A stretch of DNA of 64,000 bases from Zavarzinella sp. (GTDB taxonomy: Bacteria; Planctomycetota; Planctomycetia; Gemmatales; Gemmataceae), in contig JAWKTI010000001.1 in NCBI GenBank assembly GCA_041399155.1, positions 992,001 through 1,056,000 on the forward strand, in the 5' to 3' direction. Positions 55,330-64,000 of this stretch are shown one piece after another. The first letter of the stretch is position 1, and each line of letters opens with the position of its first letter. The translations under genes were made by a program, and so were the position numbers. The notes beneath the pieces are model-generated. The model saw only the letters and a list, made by a program, of their open reading frames with translations. It was not told the origin of the DNA and ran no database searches.

Positions 55330-58300
55330 TTACTTTCGCTCGGAGAGTTGTTCGAAGTATAATTTGATATTGCGGGCATAATCTTCCCCATAGCGTGCCT
55401 TCATGTCCTGGATAATCTTCGTCTGGATTTCGCCCGGGAGTTCCCCCCACCGTTTCCCTTGATGTTCCTTCGCGGCATCCCCAAGTAATTTCGGATCCAG
55501 TGGGATCGTTCCTAATTGACGTGGGGCATTCTGTGGCTGATTTCCCTGCTGATTTCCACTTGAAAACCGATTACTTAACTGCTGAGTGCTTTTTTGCAAT
55601 GCATCAGCAGCTTGTTGCATCTGCTGGGCAACCTGATCCAGTTCGCCACGTTGCAAATTCTGCTGGGCCTGTTGCATCTGATTCTGTGCACGTTGAAAAT
55701 CCTGCCCAGCTTGTGCTGGAGGGGAGGCAGGATCGGGCTGCAGTCTGGGCATGCTTTTGGCGGCCTGTCGAAGGTTTTCTGCCGCCTGATTTCGCTTTTC
55801 TTGATCCCCACGTGGGTTCTGGTTGTCACCTGATTGCATCGCTTCTACCGCACGCTGCATCTGCTCTGCAGAAGGATTGGCCGGGAGCTTTGCCATTTCA
55901 TCGGCAAGTTCCTTCGCCTGTTCACGCAAGGATTGTTGCCGAGCCATCTGCTGTGCCTGCAGGGCACCCAGATCATATTCTAATTTCGCCATTTTCTCAT
56001 TCAGCGACTTTTGTCGCTGGGCCAGTTCGGCAGCTTCCTTGCCTGCGTTTGATTGTGGCATCGCCTGACGCACTTCATCGAGCGTTCGTGCAACCTCCTC
56101 TCCTGCGGTGCGGCCCGGTCGCACATTGCCATTTTCTAACTGTGCAGCGGCTTTTTTAGCAGAAGCTGCCGCACTTGCAGACTGTTTCGAAGTGGGTGCT
56201 TGATCGCCCAGCCTGCCACGCATGGCATCGGCAAATTGCCCCACCTCTTTGGCAAGAGCCGCCTGTTCCTGCAGAATCTTACCGATCGGATTATCGGTGC
56301 GTGGGGGCTGTTGGTCCATTTCGCGACCTGCCTGCAAAGTTTCCCGTTGCAGTTTTCGCTGTTCCGCAGCCATTTCTGCCGCTTTTGCAGCCGCTTCTGT
56401 GGGATTGGCTCCCGTCATATTATTGCGGCGTGCTTCCACCTGACTGCGTATTTCAGCAAGTTTTTGCAATGATTTCGCCGCACCTTTCATCTGATCAAGT
56501 GCTGCCCCATCTTTGCCTTGTTGCAATTGCTCTTGTGCCTGGCTCATTCCCGCTTTCGCCTGCTGAAACTCTTCTGGCGAATCCTGCCCGTAACCTGCTT
56601 CCAGTTCTTTGGCTAATTCCTGCTGCTGTTCTTTCGCTTTGGTGCGTGCCCGATCGGTAGCCTGCTGTCTTTGCTGCGGGTCAGCGATTTTTGCTGCTTC
56701 TCCCAACTCTTTTTCTGTTTCTTTTGCTAACTTTTCCTGTTTTTTCGCCAACTGATCCACCTCCTCGGCTGTGGGTGGGGTAGCCGGACTCTGTTCTTGC
56801 CCGGTTCGGCTGAGTTTTTCTGCAGCTTCCTGTAACATCCGGGCCGATTCCTGCTGAGCCTGGGCCACTTCAGGTGCGGTGCCTGGTTCCGCAGCTTTTT
56901 TCAACGCACGTTCCAGTGTTTCCAATTCCGGAAGTGCCTGTAATTGTGGTACTTGCGACAATTCCTGACGCACAGCTTCTGATTGTTTCCGTGATTGTTC
57001 TACGACAGCGCGATCCTGCTTCTTCTGTAACTCGCTGGCACCACTTTCCTGCAAACGTGCGAGCCGCTCCAGCGTTTCCGATGCAGTTTCCTGTTGATTC
57101 AACTGCTGGCGTAATGTTTCCAGCTTTTCCACTGCCTGTTCTGTCGCAGCGGGAAATTGTTCCCACTGACCCTGGGAGGCGGTTTTTTCTGCAGATCGAG
57201 TCGCATTCGCCGCATCTGCTTTGCTTGCAGGAACTTCCGGAAGATGAAGTTTTTCTAATTGTTGATTGATTTCCGCCTGCTCCTGGAGCAGTTTGTTCTG
57301 CAACTGTTGATCCTGTTTCACTTCTGGCCTTTGGGCCTGCTCTGCCACCTTGCGCTGCTTCTTGGTCAGCAGATCTACCTGCTCATCATCAGGAACTTTT
57401 CCTTCCAATGCCTGTTGCAAGCGTTCCAACGATCGTCCCACCTGATTCTGGGAATTTGTGGCACCACGGGTGGGGGAATCCAGCAGTTCACCTGCAGCCT
57501 GATTCATCTGTTGCACTAGCTGCTGCTGACGCTGAACCTGGCCCGGCAGGTCGAAATCGTTCAATTTACCAGCAATTTCTGCCTGTTGTTTAGATAATCG
57601 CCGTAATTCATCCAACGTTTGTGCATCAGCCTGATTGTTTGGCTGTGTTTGCAAGTGCTGTTGCAGTTGATCAACTTTTGCTTTGATTCCTGCCTGTGTT
57701 TTCGCCAGTGCGGCCACATCCCTGCGGGCCTGGGCTAATCGTTCGGTCTTATTCGGCAATAATTCTGCGAGTTCCTGCAATTTGCGGGCGGCATCTGCTG
57801 CGATTTTCCCCGCAGACCCTGGGGCGTCTTTCAATGCTTTTTCTGCATCCTGAATTAATTTCTCTGTCTGTTTCCCTGCAATCTGGGCAGGCTGAGTAGG
57901 CAATTTCAACTCCTGCATCCCGTTGAGAATTGCTTTTTGCTTTTTCTGCAGCAAATCCACTGCTTCCTGTGTAGGCTTCGCAGCCAGTTTTTCTTCGATT
58001 TCACGTGCCAGCTGGGTCTGAAGGCGGGCTAATTGTCGGGCTGCTTCGCGTCCATTTTCGTTACCCGCAGTGGCAGCACGTAACTCCTGGGAAAGGCGGT
58101 CCAGTTCCATTGCTGCTTTTTCCTGCTGAATCAGTGAGGCATTCGCATCTCCATCCCGCAGTTTATCGCTGGCATTAGCCATTTCCTGCGAATCCAGTGG
58201 GGCAATTTGCGTTCCCTGTGCAACTTCCGCCGATTGTTTTGCCAGTTCCGCAGCCCGCATTGCCAGGTCTTGCTGGCGTTTCTGAATATCTTTTAATTTT

Positions 58301-60588
58301 TCCTGGCGTGCCACCTGTTGCGATTCGTCGATCGCCCGGCTCAGTTCTTCCAGTTCTGCAGCAAGCTGTTCCGCTTTCGCTGCAAGTTCTTTCGATTGTT
58401 GCACTTGCATCGATTTGAGTGCGTTGCGAATCGTTTCGGATTGTTCCGCAAGTTGCTGTAATTGTGCCCGCAGTTTTGCCTGTTGTGTGGCGATATCGTC
58501 CTGATTGGCAGGATTCAGATCCTTCGCACGGTCGGCCAATTGCTGTTGTTTTTTTGCAAGCTCATCTACTTTTGCCAGATCCAGGCGGTCGCGAGCTACT
58601 TTTTCATTAAGTTCTAATAGTTTTTCAAGCCGCACAATCGAACGGTCGAGGTGGTCTTCTGCCCCTCGTACTTTGTTGATGCGGGTAATTGAATTAGCTG
58701 GCTGTTTCGCCAAAGTTAACTCTTCCCCAGCCGGATTCAGGTGCTCCTGAGCAATTGCTTCTGCTTCCTGTTGCAATTTACCCAGCGTAGGCTGATTTGC
58801 TGAATCACGTGCAATTGCAGTCAAGTCGTTGGCTGCAGCATGCGAATCAGTTGAAAGCTGATCGAGAGCTGATTTTTCTTTTTCAGGCAGTACGCGATCA
58901 CTGCTGGTTTCGGCTCGAAATCGATTAACCCCACGGGTAGTGCTTTTCACCTGTTCCAGAACGGCTTTTATTTTCTCATGCAACTGGTCACGTAGCTGTA
59001 AAATCTGTTGTTCTGCCAGGGCACGTGCCTCTGGATCAATCGTCAGTTCGAACCACAAATTTTTATCAGGGTGGTAAGTTGTCTGGGGAGATAGTTTCTG
59101 TTGCGGGAACTCTCGATTATCTGTTGCCACAATGCGAAAATAAACACTGTCGCCCAACTTCAGGTTCAGTGGGATGGTGAAATCCATTTGTGGGTTCATT
59201 GTTGAAGACAGTTTTCCTGCGGGCACGTTCCATGGTAGGTGTTGCACAGAATCCTGGTTGATACGATAATCAAGCGAAATCGCCGTAAGAGCTACATCGT
59301 CAGTTACTTGCGCTGAAATGCGTATCTGTTCACCAGGTCGTACCCGCATTTTGTTCTGTTGAAGACCTTGTACATCTGCGATGACAGGTGGCTGGTCCAC
59401 CATGAGATGGATTTTTTGTGGTGGAAATGAAATTTGCCGCCCATCAGTGGTGTGGGCCGTAAAAACCATCTCACCAGATACCGTTGCTAACCACCGGAGC
59501 TGAACCTGTGCGTTTTCGTCCGGGATTAAGTCGGCTAGTTTAACTGGTATTGAACCTGGATGTTCTTTTGTTGGTTTGAATGCTACCTGTACCCGCACTG
59601 GTTTCGGCTGAAACTGCAACTCCCAAGCAATATTGCTATATTGCCAAGCGGTAATTTCTGGCAGCCCAGCAATCCCTACCTGTTCAGGGGCATCAACATA
59701 TGAAGGTGGGGTAATCGATGTTTTTGCGGTTCGCATTCGCACGGGCTCTACCACGGTCACATGGTGAATTTCGCTGTCAGCCACATGGGTAGTCAGGCGA
59801 TAATCGAGGTCTTCGGCAACGTTTTCCAGTTGAAAATACCAGACACCATCATTCCCACGGTTCATAGGGTAAACGGTAGAAATTCCATTCTGTTGGGTTT
59901 CGAGATACACCAGTTCTGGAAGTGTGCCTTCATCTGCAGTTAATTGTGCATATCCAGTAAAAGTAACCGTTTCACCAAGATCGGCCGTGGGATTTCCAGA
60001 AGTTACCACGAGTTGATACTGAATTTTTGGTGTGGGCTGATACGACGGCAGAAAAAACCGCCGTACTTGCTGCGCGGGGTTGCCTTGGAAAATAATACCT
60101 GTTAACAAGAGAAGCAGTAGGCCGAATGCTGCCAACACTTGCCAACGGGGAAACATCGTTGGGATAGTTTGTTCCAGATCCAGTTTCTGGGCACGTACGG
60201 TGGTTTCTCGTTGTAACGCAGCAATAATTTCCGGCGACCCATGTGCCTGCTCCGACTCGGTCGCTAACTCCACACAAGTAAGCATTCGTTCTGATAAGCG
60301 GGGAAACAGGACTTCTGCCTGTGCGGCAATCTGTAAGGGGTCGACTGGCTGGAACTTGATTTTCCACCACCGACGAACGAGAAAAATGGACCATGCTGCC
60401 CAACTGAGCAATAACACCCAACGCACGGCTTGAGGCAGTGGGAAAAAAGCGTCGCATCCAACACAGAGCGCAGCGAACAGAAAGACACCCAGAATTGCCT
60501 GCAATCCTGCACGTCGGCTGTTGCGTAGTTGCATTTGGGTGCAAAGCACTAACAGCCGCGTTGCCAATTCCGGTGGTAAACTGCTCAT
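55330..60588 (-). CDS. Giant membrane-anchored coiled-coil protein (DUF4175-like)
   Basis: The product is 1752 residues. Two hydrophobic segments lie near 28-72 and a third near 148-168 (VLAAFGLLLLLLTGIIFQ). Then follow beta-rich, Ig-like segments to about 500. The remaining about 1200 residues are an extremely Gln/Ala/Lys/Glu-rich coiled coil, ending in a short folded tail (GELPGEIQTKIIQDMKARYG). The whole resembles the planctomycete DUF4175-type proteins usually found next to BatA/MoxR-type genes, though none is adjacent here. It is probably anchored in the membrane with a long rod in the periplasm. The start at 60588 (MSSLPPEL) is chosen over 60621 from the sequence. Confidence 0.82.
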   Translation of the reverse strand: MSSLPPELATRLLVLCTQMQLRNSRRAGLQAILGVFLFAALCVGCDAFFPLPQAVRWVLLLSWAAWSIFLVRRWWKIKFQPVDPLQIAAQAEVLFPRLSERMLTCVELATESEQAHGSPEIIAALQRETTVRAQKLDLEQTIPTMFPRWQVLAAFGLLLLLLTGIIFQGNPAQQVRRFFLPSYQPTPKIQYQLVVTSGNPTADLGETVTFTGYAQLTADEGTLPELVYLETQQNGISTVYPMNRGNDGVWYFQLENVAEDLDYRLTTHVADSEIHHVTVVEPVRMRTAKTSITPPSYVDAPEQVGIAGLPEITAWQYSNIAWELQFQPKPVRVQVAFKPTKEHPGSIPVKLADLIPDENAQVQLRWLATVSGEMVFTAHTTDGRQISFPPQKIHLMVDQPPVIADVQGLQQNKMRVRPGEQIRISAQVTDDVALTAISLDYRINQDSVQHLPWNVPAGKLSSTMNPQMDFTIPLNLKLGDSVYFRIVATDNREFPQQKLSPQTTYHPDKNLWFELTIDPEARALAEQQILQLRDQLHEKIKAVLEQVKSTTRGVNRFRAETSSDRVLPEKEKSALDQLSTDSHAAANDLTAIARDSANQPTLGKLQQEAEAIAQEHLNPAGEELTLAKQPANSITRINKVRGAEDHLDRSIVRLEKLLELNEKVARDRLDLAKVDELAKKQQQLADRAKDLNPANQDDIATQQAKLRAQLQQLAEQSETIRNALKSMQVQQSKELAAKAEQLAAELEELSRAIDESQQVARQEKLKDIQKRQQDLAMRAAELAKQSAEVAQGTQIAPLDSQEMANASDKLRDGDANASLIQQEKAAMELDRLSQELRAATAGNENGREAARQLARLQTQLAREIEEKLAAKPTQEAVDLLQKKQKAILNGMQELKLPTQPAQIAGKQTEKLIQDAEKALKDAPGSAGKIAADAARKLQELAELLPNKTERLAQARRDVAALAKTQAGIKAKVDQLQQHLQTQPNNQADAQTLDELRRLSKQQAEIAGKLNDFDLPGQVQRQQQLVQQMNQAAGELLDSPTRGATNSQNQVGRSLERLQQALEGKVPDDEQVDLLTKKQRKVAEQAQRPEVKQDQQLQNKLLQEQAEINQQLEKLHLPEVPASKADAANATRSAEKTASQGQWEQFPAATEQAVEKLETLRQQLNQQETASETLERLARLQESGASELQKKQDRAVVEQSRKQSEAVRQELSQVPQLQALPELETLERALKKAAEPGTAPEVAQAQQESARMLQEAAEKLSRTGQEQSPATPPTAEEVDQLAKKQEKLAKETEKELGEAAKIADPQQRQQATDRARTKAKEQQQELAKELEAGYGQDSPEEFQQAKAGMSQAQEQLQQGKDGAALDQMKGAAKSLQKLAEIRSQVEARRNNMTGANPTEAAAKAAEMAAEQRKLQRETLQAGREMDQQPPRTDNPIGKILQEQAALAKEVGQFADAMRGRLGDQAPTSKQSASAAASAKKAAAQLENGNVRPGRTAGEEVARTLDEVRQAMPQSNAGKEAAELAQRQKSLNEKMAKLEYDLGALQAQQMARQQSLREQAKELADEMAKLPANPSAEQMQRAVEAMQSGDNQNPRGDQEKRNQAAENLRQAAKSMPRLQPDPASPPAQAGQDFQRAQNQMQQAQQNLQRGELDQVAQQMQQAADALQKSTQQLSNRFSSGNQQGNQPQNAPRQLGTIPLDPKLLGDAAKEHQGKRWGELPGEIQTKIIQDMKARYGEDYARNIKLYFEQLSERK

Positions 60589-60774
60589 GAATGAAATCCC
60601 ACACTTATCGATATCCCGCAACAGAAATTGGCAGGATTTTTATATTCTAACCGATTCACTAATGAACATGCAATGAAAGTCGTTGGAAACGCGAAAATCG
60701 CTTCCGGGCACGTTTGACCCGCTCTGCCGGAACATGCTTTCTAAAATAACCCATAACCCTCTCAGGAATCCCAG

Positions 60775-62088
60775 ATGTCGTATGTGAGACGCATTTTTTT
60801 AGATAATTGGTTCGGAATGCTCTGCGCATTGTGCGTGATCGCTTACATGCAGACTCGCTTGATTGGCGAAGACTACCTTCTTTATGGTTGGGATGCACAG
60901 TATTATTATTCGCTGGCTCATTCCATGGCATTTGATGCCGATCTGGATATCACCAATAACTTGCTGGATTGCCCTGGTAAGGTTTCTTACGATTGGGATG
61001 GTGATGGTACTTTCGAACAGGCCCCGAAGCTGCCATCGGGTCAATTCACCAGCAAATATCCGATGGGATTATCTGTCTTTGAATATCCGTTTCTGCAAAT
61101 AGGTCGGTTGCTGAGACATATCGCTGTTGGTGCAGGGTGGCAAACTGGCTCGCCATGGGGCTATTCTCGTCTGGAAATGTCCACAGTATTTCTGGGGCTC
61201 TTACTGCTGTTTTGCCATGCTATGCAATTGATGTATCGGCTTTTGACGCTGCACTTTAGCGGATGGAAAGTAGCAATCGCATTACTGCTGGCGTGGGGCG
61301 GCACCAGCATGTTTTTTTTCACCAGCATCATGATGTTTATGGCCCATGCGGCAGCATTTACTTGCCTGACCTGGATTTGGGTGATCTGGCTGAAATTTCG
61401 GGAAAAACCAACGCCATTTCTTGTAATTCTCTTAGCGGTTTTGTTCGGGCTCTTATTCTGGATTCGCCCACAACAGATTCTGTTACTCTTTCCTCTGGCT
61501 TTAGCCAGCAGCCAACCATTTTTAACCACAATCAGGCATCAATGGTGGGGCTGGCTTGCTGGTATTGGTGTGGGGTTATTCATGCTGCTCATCCAGGCTT
61601 ATGTGTATTCCCGCTGTCAGGGCTATTGGACGCTTTTCGCATATGGAGCCACCGAAGAGCGCTTCAGTTTGTTGAGGCCGGCATGGTACATTGTGCTGTT
61701 TGGCGTCGATTGTGGCTGGTTCTGGCATAGTCCGATCGTGGTTTTCTCACTGATTGGGGTACTATTTCGACATGCCAAGCTGCCACCTGGCAGCACCGCT
61801 ATGCTGGTGCATATGCTGGTTCAACTCTATTTGGTGATGACGTGGTCTTCACCATACCAGGGATATACTTTTGGCTGTCGAATGGTCAGTGAATCGATGG
61901 GAATCATTGCGGTAGGTATTCTGGTGCTATTTTCACTGCCGTATCTTCGCTGGCTGGCAATCTTTGCATCCATTATCTGCGTGATTTGGACATTCACCCT
62001 GATTCAGTTGGATTATTACAATCAATGGGCACTCAACCCCCTGAATCACCTCGAAATCCTGTCAGAAGTGGTGGGATATTGGCGCTGA
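60775..62088 (+). CDS. Polytopic membrane protein, glycosyltransferase-like
   Basis: The product is 437 residues with about ten hydrophobic segments. The periplasmic loop after the first has YGWDAQYYYSLAHSM, and a DWDGDG stretch follows, as in lipid-linked-sugar glycosyltransferases of the GT39/83 (ArnT or mannosyltransferase) type with an acidic first loop. The late segments include RWLAIFASIICVIW. No catalytic motif beyond the acidic loop can be proven. ATG 60775 has AGGAA six bases upstream. It is divergent from the giant coiled-coil gene and convergent with the sigma factor. Confidence 0.72.
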   Translation: MSYVRRIFLDNWFGMLCALCVIAYMQTRLIGEDYLLYGWDAQYYYSLAHSMAFDADLDITNNLLDCPGKVSYDWDGDGTFEQAPKLPSGQFTSKYPMGLSVFEYPFLQIGRLLRHIAVGAGWQTGSPWGYSRLEMSTVFLGLLLLFCHAMQLMYRLLTLHFSGWKVAIALLLAWGGTSMFFFTSIMMFMAHAAAFTCLTWIWVIWLKFREKPTPFLVILLAVLFGLLFWIRPQQILLLFPLALASSQPFLTTIRHQWWGWLAGIGVGLFMLLIQAYVYSRCQGYWTLFAYGATEERFSLLRPAWYIVLFGVDCGWFWHSPIVVFSLIGVLFRHAKLPPGSTAMLVHMLVQLYLVMTWSSPYQGYTFGCRMVSESMGIIAVGILVLFSLPYLRWLAIFASIICVIWTFTLIQLDYYNQWALNPLNHLEILSEVVGYWR

Positions 62089-62104
62089 ATCAATTAATGA
62101 AAAT

Positions 62105-62890
62105 TTACTCATCGAGTACATAGGCAGGGGCATTCTTTCGGCAGATCCAGCGTAATTTTTCCAAGGCTTGCTGCTCAATTTGTCGAACTCGTTCGTGGGA
62201 TATTTTCAGGCGTTTTGCCACCCACCGTAACGTTTGTGGAGGATGCTTGCCTAGACCATAGCGTTTGATTACCACGTACCGAAACTTAGGTTGCAGATAC
62301 TTTAACAGCCTACGCACCACCAATTTCACCTCTTTTCTTTCAAGCTGCTGATTTTGCCTCTTATCAAGAATTTCGTCAGCAGGCAGTTCATGAATTGATT
62401 GAATATTGGCAAACTTATAAATCGCAAGCATCCGACGGATTAGTTTGTCCAATTCGGCAAAAAAATCACGGTAGGTCCTAAATAAGTATGAGGGAATTCT
62501 CACATGATAGCGGTGTCTGTACAAAAATCGCTGAATAGATTGATAAATCCAGTACCAGATGTAGGTGCTGGGTGCTGTCTCTTTTTCATGTTGATAACGA
62601 GCAATCCCTTTGCGAATTCCCATCACCCCTTCCTGAATCACATCTTCAAGTAGTGGTTCAGGACACTCAAAAAGATTGACAACTGACAAGACAAGTCTTA
62701 AATGATTGCACCATAAATGGTTAAGTGCCGTCAATTCACCACGTTGTGCCACGGTAAACAGTTGTTGTTCCACCTCAGGTGCCAGTGGGGGATTTTTCGG
62801 AAAAATACAATAGTGATCAGGGTTTCTGGTAGCCCAATAGTTTTGGCGGGCATTTTTTCGAAGGGATTTCTTTTCAGGCACTGGGGACAT
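62105..62890 (-). CDS. Sigma-70 family RNA polymerase sigma factor
   Basis: The product is 261 residues. Region 2 reads LLEDVIQEGVMGIRKGIARY with the variant STYIWYWIYQSIQRFLYRH instead of the usual STYAxWWIRQ. Region 4 is LRWVAKRLKISHERVRQIEQ, a helix-turn-helix as in group 1-3 sigma factors. Region 1.1 is absent, so it is an alternative sigma factor. The ATG 62890 is chosen because GAGGAG lies upstream. A hairpin abuts this site and a perfect 20-bp palindrome lies about 117 bases upstream. No anti-sigma factor gene is seen next to it. Confidence 0.88.
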   Translation of the reverse strand: MSPVPEKKSLRKNARQNYWATRNPDHYCIFPKNPPLAPEVEQQLFTVAQRGELTALNHLWCNHLRLVLSVVNLFECPEPLLEDVIQEGVMGIRKGIARYQHEKETAPSTYIWYWIYQSIQRFLYRHRYHVRIPSYLFRTYRDFFAELDKLIRRMLAIYKFANIQSIHELPADEILDKRQNQQLERKEVKLVVRRLLKYLQPKFRYVVIKRYGLGKHPPQTLRWVAKRLKISHERVRQIEQQALEKLRWICRKNAPAYVLDE

Positions 62891-62901
62891 TGGCGATCTC
62901 C

Positions 62902-62918
62902 TCTCATTGTTAATGAGA
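62902..62918 (-). promoter_or_regulatory. 7-bp hairpin abutting the sigma factor ribosome binding site
   Basis: On the minus strand TCTCATT and AATGAGA pair around AAC. The right arm ends next to GGAG (62898-62901), the Shine-Dalgarno core, eight bases before the ATG. The stem may hide or present the site, a possible translation control. Confidence 0.5.
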
Positions 62919-63006
62919 ATTAGGCACTTGTGGTCGATTTCAGGCGAAGTTATCAACCCCACCAATGAAATGCGATGTCAGAAGGTGAAAAGTTTCAGGT
63001 CTGGCC

Positions 63007-63026
63007 CAGAATTTGGCCAAATTCTG
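63007..63026. promoter_or_regulatory. Perfect 20-bp palindrome, candidate operator
   Basis: CAGAATTTGGCCAAATTCTG is its own reverse complement over all 20 bases. It lies in the 268-base spacer between the sigma factor gene and the small hypothetical gene, about 117 bases upstream of the sigma start codon. A dimeric repressor or activator is the simplest explanation. Confidence 0.55.
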
Positions 63027-63158
63027 TTGATTGCGACCTTAAAGGTGGAGGATTTTGCACTTCGGAAACAGTACGAGCTAAAAATTACTATCATGCAATA
63101 TTATTGAGTCGAAATATGTGCATAATGATGTTTATTTATCTTTCAGTGTGCGTGGTCT

Positions 63159-63482
63159 TCACAAAGATATAACGGGCGTAAGAATAATGGCACGATACCA
63201 AACAGTTTGTGCCAGCGCCCAGTTTGATTGGGACGCAGGCCGATGGCACCGGGCACATTGACGTGCCACACCAGTTCGGTCGAGAATCAGGTTACTCATT
63301 TTTTCTTCATGTTCAACTATTTCACTGGCTGACACCCCACGTCGGTAGAGTTCGACATGGATCAGTTCGACAGCAAGTGGTTCCAGACCTAATCGATAGG
63401 CGGTAATTCGATCTAATAGATCAATGGTTTCTGCATTGCGAATGTTCTGTGCGAGGCGATCGGTAGGGGTCAAATTACTCAT
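63159..63482 (-). CDS. Small hypothetical protein with CxxC motif
   Basis: The product is 107 residues. The first 70 are helical (DRLAQNIRNAETIDLLDRI, LAVELIHVELYRRGVSASEI). Near 76-80 lies CARCH, which could bind zinc or, less likely, heme, since no signal peptide is present. The last residues include a hydrophobic AIILTPVISL. I recognise no family. The ribosome binding site is weak. It stands 268 bases upstream of the sigma factor gene on the same strand, and the two might be functionally related, but nothing proves it. Confidence 0.65.
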   Translation of the reverse strand: MSNLTPTDRLAQNIRNAETIDLLDRITAYRLGLEPLAVELIHVELYRRGVSASEIVEHEEKMSNLILDRTGVARQCARCHRPASQSNWALAQTVWYRAIILTPVISL

Positions 63483-63669
63483 GCAATTTTCATATTTGCG
63501 GATGCTAGCACGGTTTCGTGCAATTTTTTGAAGTTATTCCGACTAAACGTAGAGAATTTTGGCAAAATGGTAAATCGTTTGATTGGAAAGTGGCATAGAA
63601 ACGTCAATAATAGTCCGAGCGGTCTAATTTTCTAAACTGCTGGTTTTTGTTCACCTGGTTGGACCTTCG

Positions 63670-64000
63670 ATGTACAAAATTGCCTTCATGTGGTGTGTCA
63701 CTTCCGTTGTTTGTGTGATGCTGGCGGGCTGTCAGAAGAAAAAACCACCAATGCAGGCTCCACCACCCCCCGCTGTAACTGTAGTAGCACCACAATTACT
63801 ACAGGTGTTTGATTATGGCTACTACACTGGCCACCTGGAAGCTGCCGAGCGAGTTGAAATTCGTGCGCGGGTTAAAGGGAAAATCAAAGAAATTCTGGTT
63901 CCGGAAGGAAAAGTCGTTCAGGTGAATACGCCGTTATACGTGATCGAACCAGAAGAATATCAGGCGGTTGTGAACGAAGCGAAAGCGGGGCTGGAACGTG
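63670..64000 (+). CDS. RND efflux periplasmic adaptor (HlyD family), C-terminus beyond window
   Basis: The first 110 residues are visible. A lipoprotein signal ends with the lipobox MLAGC, so the acylated cysteine is near residue 21. A proline-rich spacer follows, then the adaptor start: YYTGHLEAAERVEIRARVKGKIKEILVPEGKVV, with EEYQAVVNEAKAGL opening the helical hairpin. This is the membrane-fusion subunit that links an RND pump to an outer-membrane channel. The pump gene is expected to the right. The frame is open to the window edge. Confidence 0.9.
   Translation, partial: MYKIAFMWCVTSVVCVMLAGCQKKKPPMQAPPPPAVTVVAPQLLQVFDYGYYTGHLEAAERVEIRARVKGKIKEILVPEGKVVQVNTPLYVIEPEEYQAVVNEAKAGLER

Noticed and set aside
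55500..56159. Long plus-strand open frame of 219 codons
   Set aside because: It is antisense to the Gln/Ala-rich coiled coil, whose codon bias opens the opposite frames; its translation is low-quality Cys/His/Leu-rich sequence without domains.
60659..60931. Minus-strand open frame of 90 codons, very basic
   Set aside because: It overlaps the start of the polytopic membrane protein on the other strand, has no good ribosome binding site and no recognisable domain.
63508..63529. Hairpin GCACG-GTTT-CGTGC followed by AATTTTTT, terminator-like on the plus strand
   Set aside because: The stem is only five pairs and no plus-strand gene ends upstream of it; the nearest genes are a minus-strand gene and a later plus-strand start.
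1..64000. Mobile elements, prophage, CRISPR arrays or defence islands
   Set aside because: No transposase, integrase, phage structural gene, Cas protein, restriction enzyme or regularly spaced repeat was recognised.

Overview
The window looks like a chromosomal segment of a planctomycete, most likely of the Gemmata-type lineage. The main pointers are a multi-heme-type DUF1587/1592/1588/1585 protein, a tetrahydromethanopterin-linked formylmethanofuran dehydrogenase subunit B (fhcB/fwdB) outside the archaea, a DUF6807 protein, a DUF4139 protein, several very large orphan proteins and a SpoVG carrying a zinc-ribbon insert. Base composition is close to balanced by eye. No insertion sequence, prophage, CRISPR array or rRNA was seen. 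The only tRNA is tRNA-Leu(GAG). No gap between genes exceeds about 300 bases. The taxonomic assignment is an inference from gene content.

Layout. 1-5.6 kb: tilS (partial, leaving the left edge), a DUF2752 membrane protein, a lipoprotein, a solitary DUF1592-type cytochrome-like protein and surE. 5.6-9.1 kb: a gcvT-gcvH-gcvPA operon on the minus strand (gcvPB absent) and a small secreted protein with a clear terminator. 9.2-11.9 kb: a large family-5 solute-binding protein without a permease. 11.9-16.6 kb: a tight five-gene minus-strand operon (enolase-superfamily enzyme, alpha/beta hydrolase, NAD-dependent epimerase, SAM methyltransferase, CmcI-like methyltransferase/hydroxylase) divergent from fhcB. 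18-25.6 kb: RCK/TrkA-type protein, NfeD-like protein, small membrane protein, M28 peptidase and beta-CASP metallo-hydrolase. 25.8-29 kb: ABC-F ATPase and membrane dipeptidase.

29-38.2 kb is the least explained part: a 1296-residue orphan divergent from an NtrC-type sigma-54 activator, then tRNA-Leu and a 1091-residue orphan membrane protein. 38.3-39.9 kb is an ispE-spoVG operon. 40.1-45.9 kb is a plus-strand glycan cluster: GDP-mannose-3,5-epimerase-like enzyme, NUDIX hydrolase, nucleotide-sugar dehydrogenase and a large glycosyltransferase/methyltransferase-like protein. 46-55 kb mixes beta-propeller proteins, a proline-rich lipoprotein, DUF4139, trpA, DUF6807, pterin carbinolamine dehydratase, pyrE and an orphan. 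55.3-64 kb: a 1752-residue membrane-anchored coiled-coil giant, a polytopic membrane protein, a sigma-70 family factor with a striking regulatory region, a small protein and the start of an RND-type periplasmic adaptor running off the right edge.

Themes. Core metabolism (glycine cleavage, MEP isoprenoids, tryptophan, pyrimidine and C1 metabolism) is scattered as single genes or short operons, as is usual for planctomycetes. Two separate groups build or modify sugars. Several spacers carry unusual inverted repeats: upstream of the sigma factor, at 9.1-9.2 kb and between the enolase-family gene and fhcB. The most distinctive items are the zinc-ribbon SpoVG, the sigma gene with a perfect 20-bp palindrome plus a hairpin abutting its ribosome binding site, and the two large orphans around the sigma-54 activator. 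I did not find a clearly recognisable new defence or mobile system.
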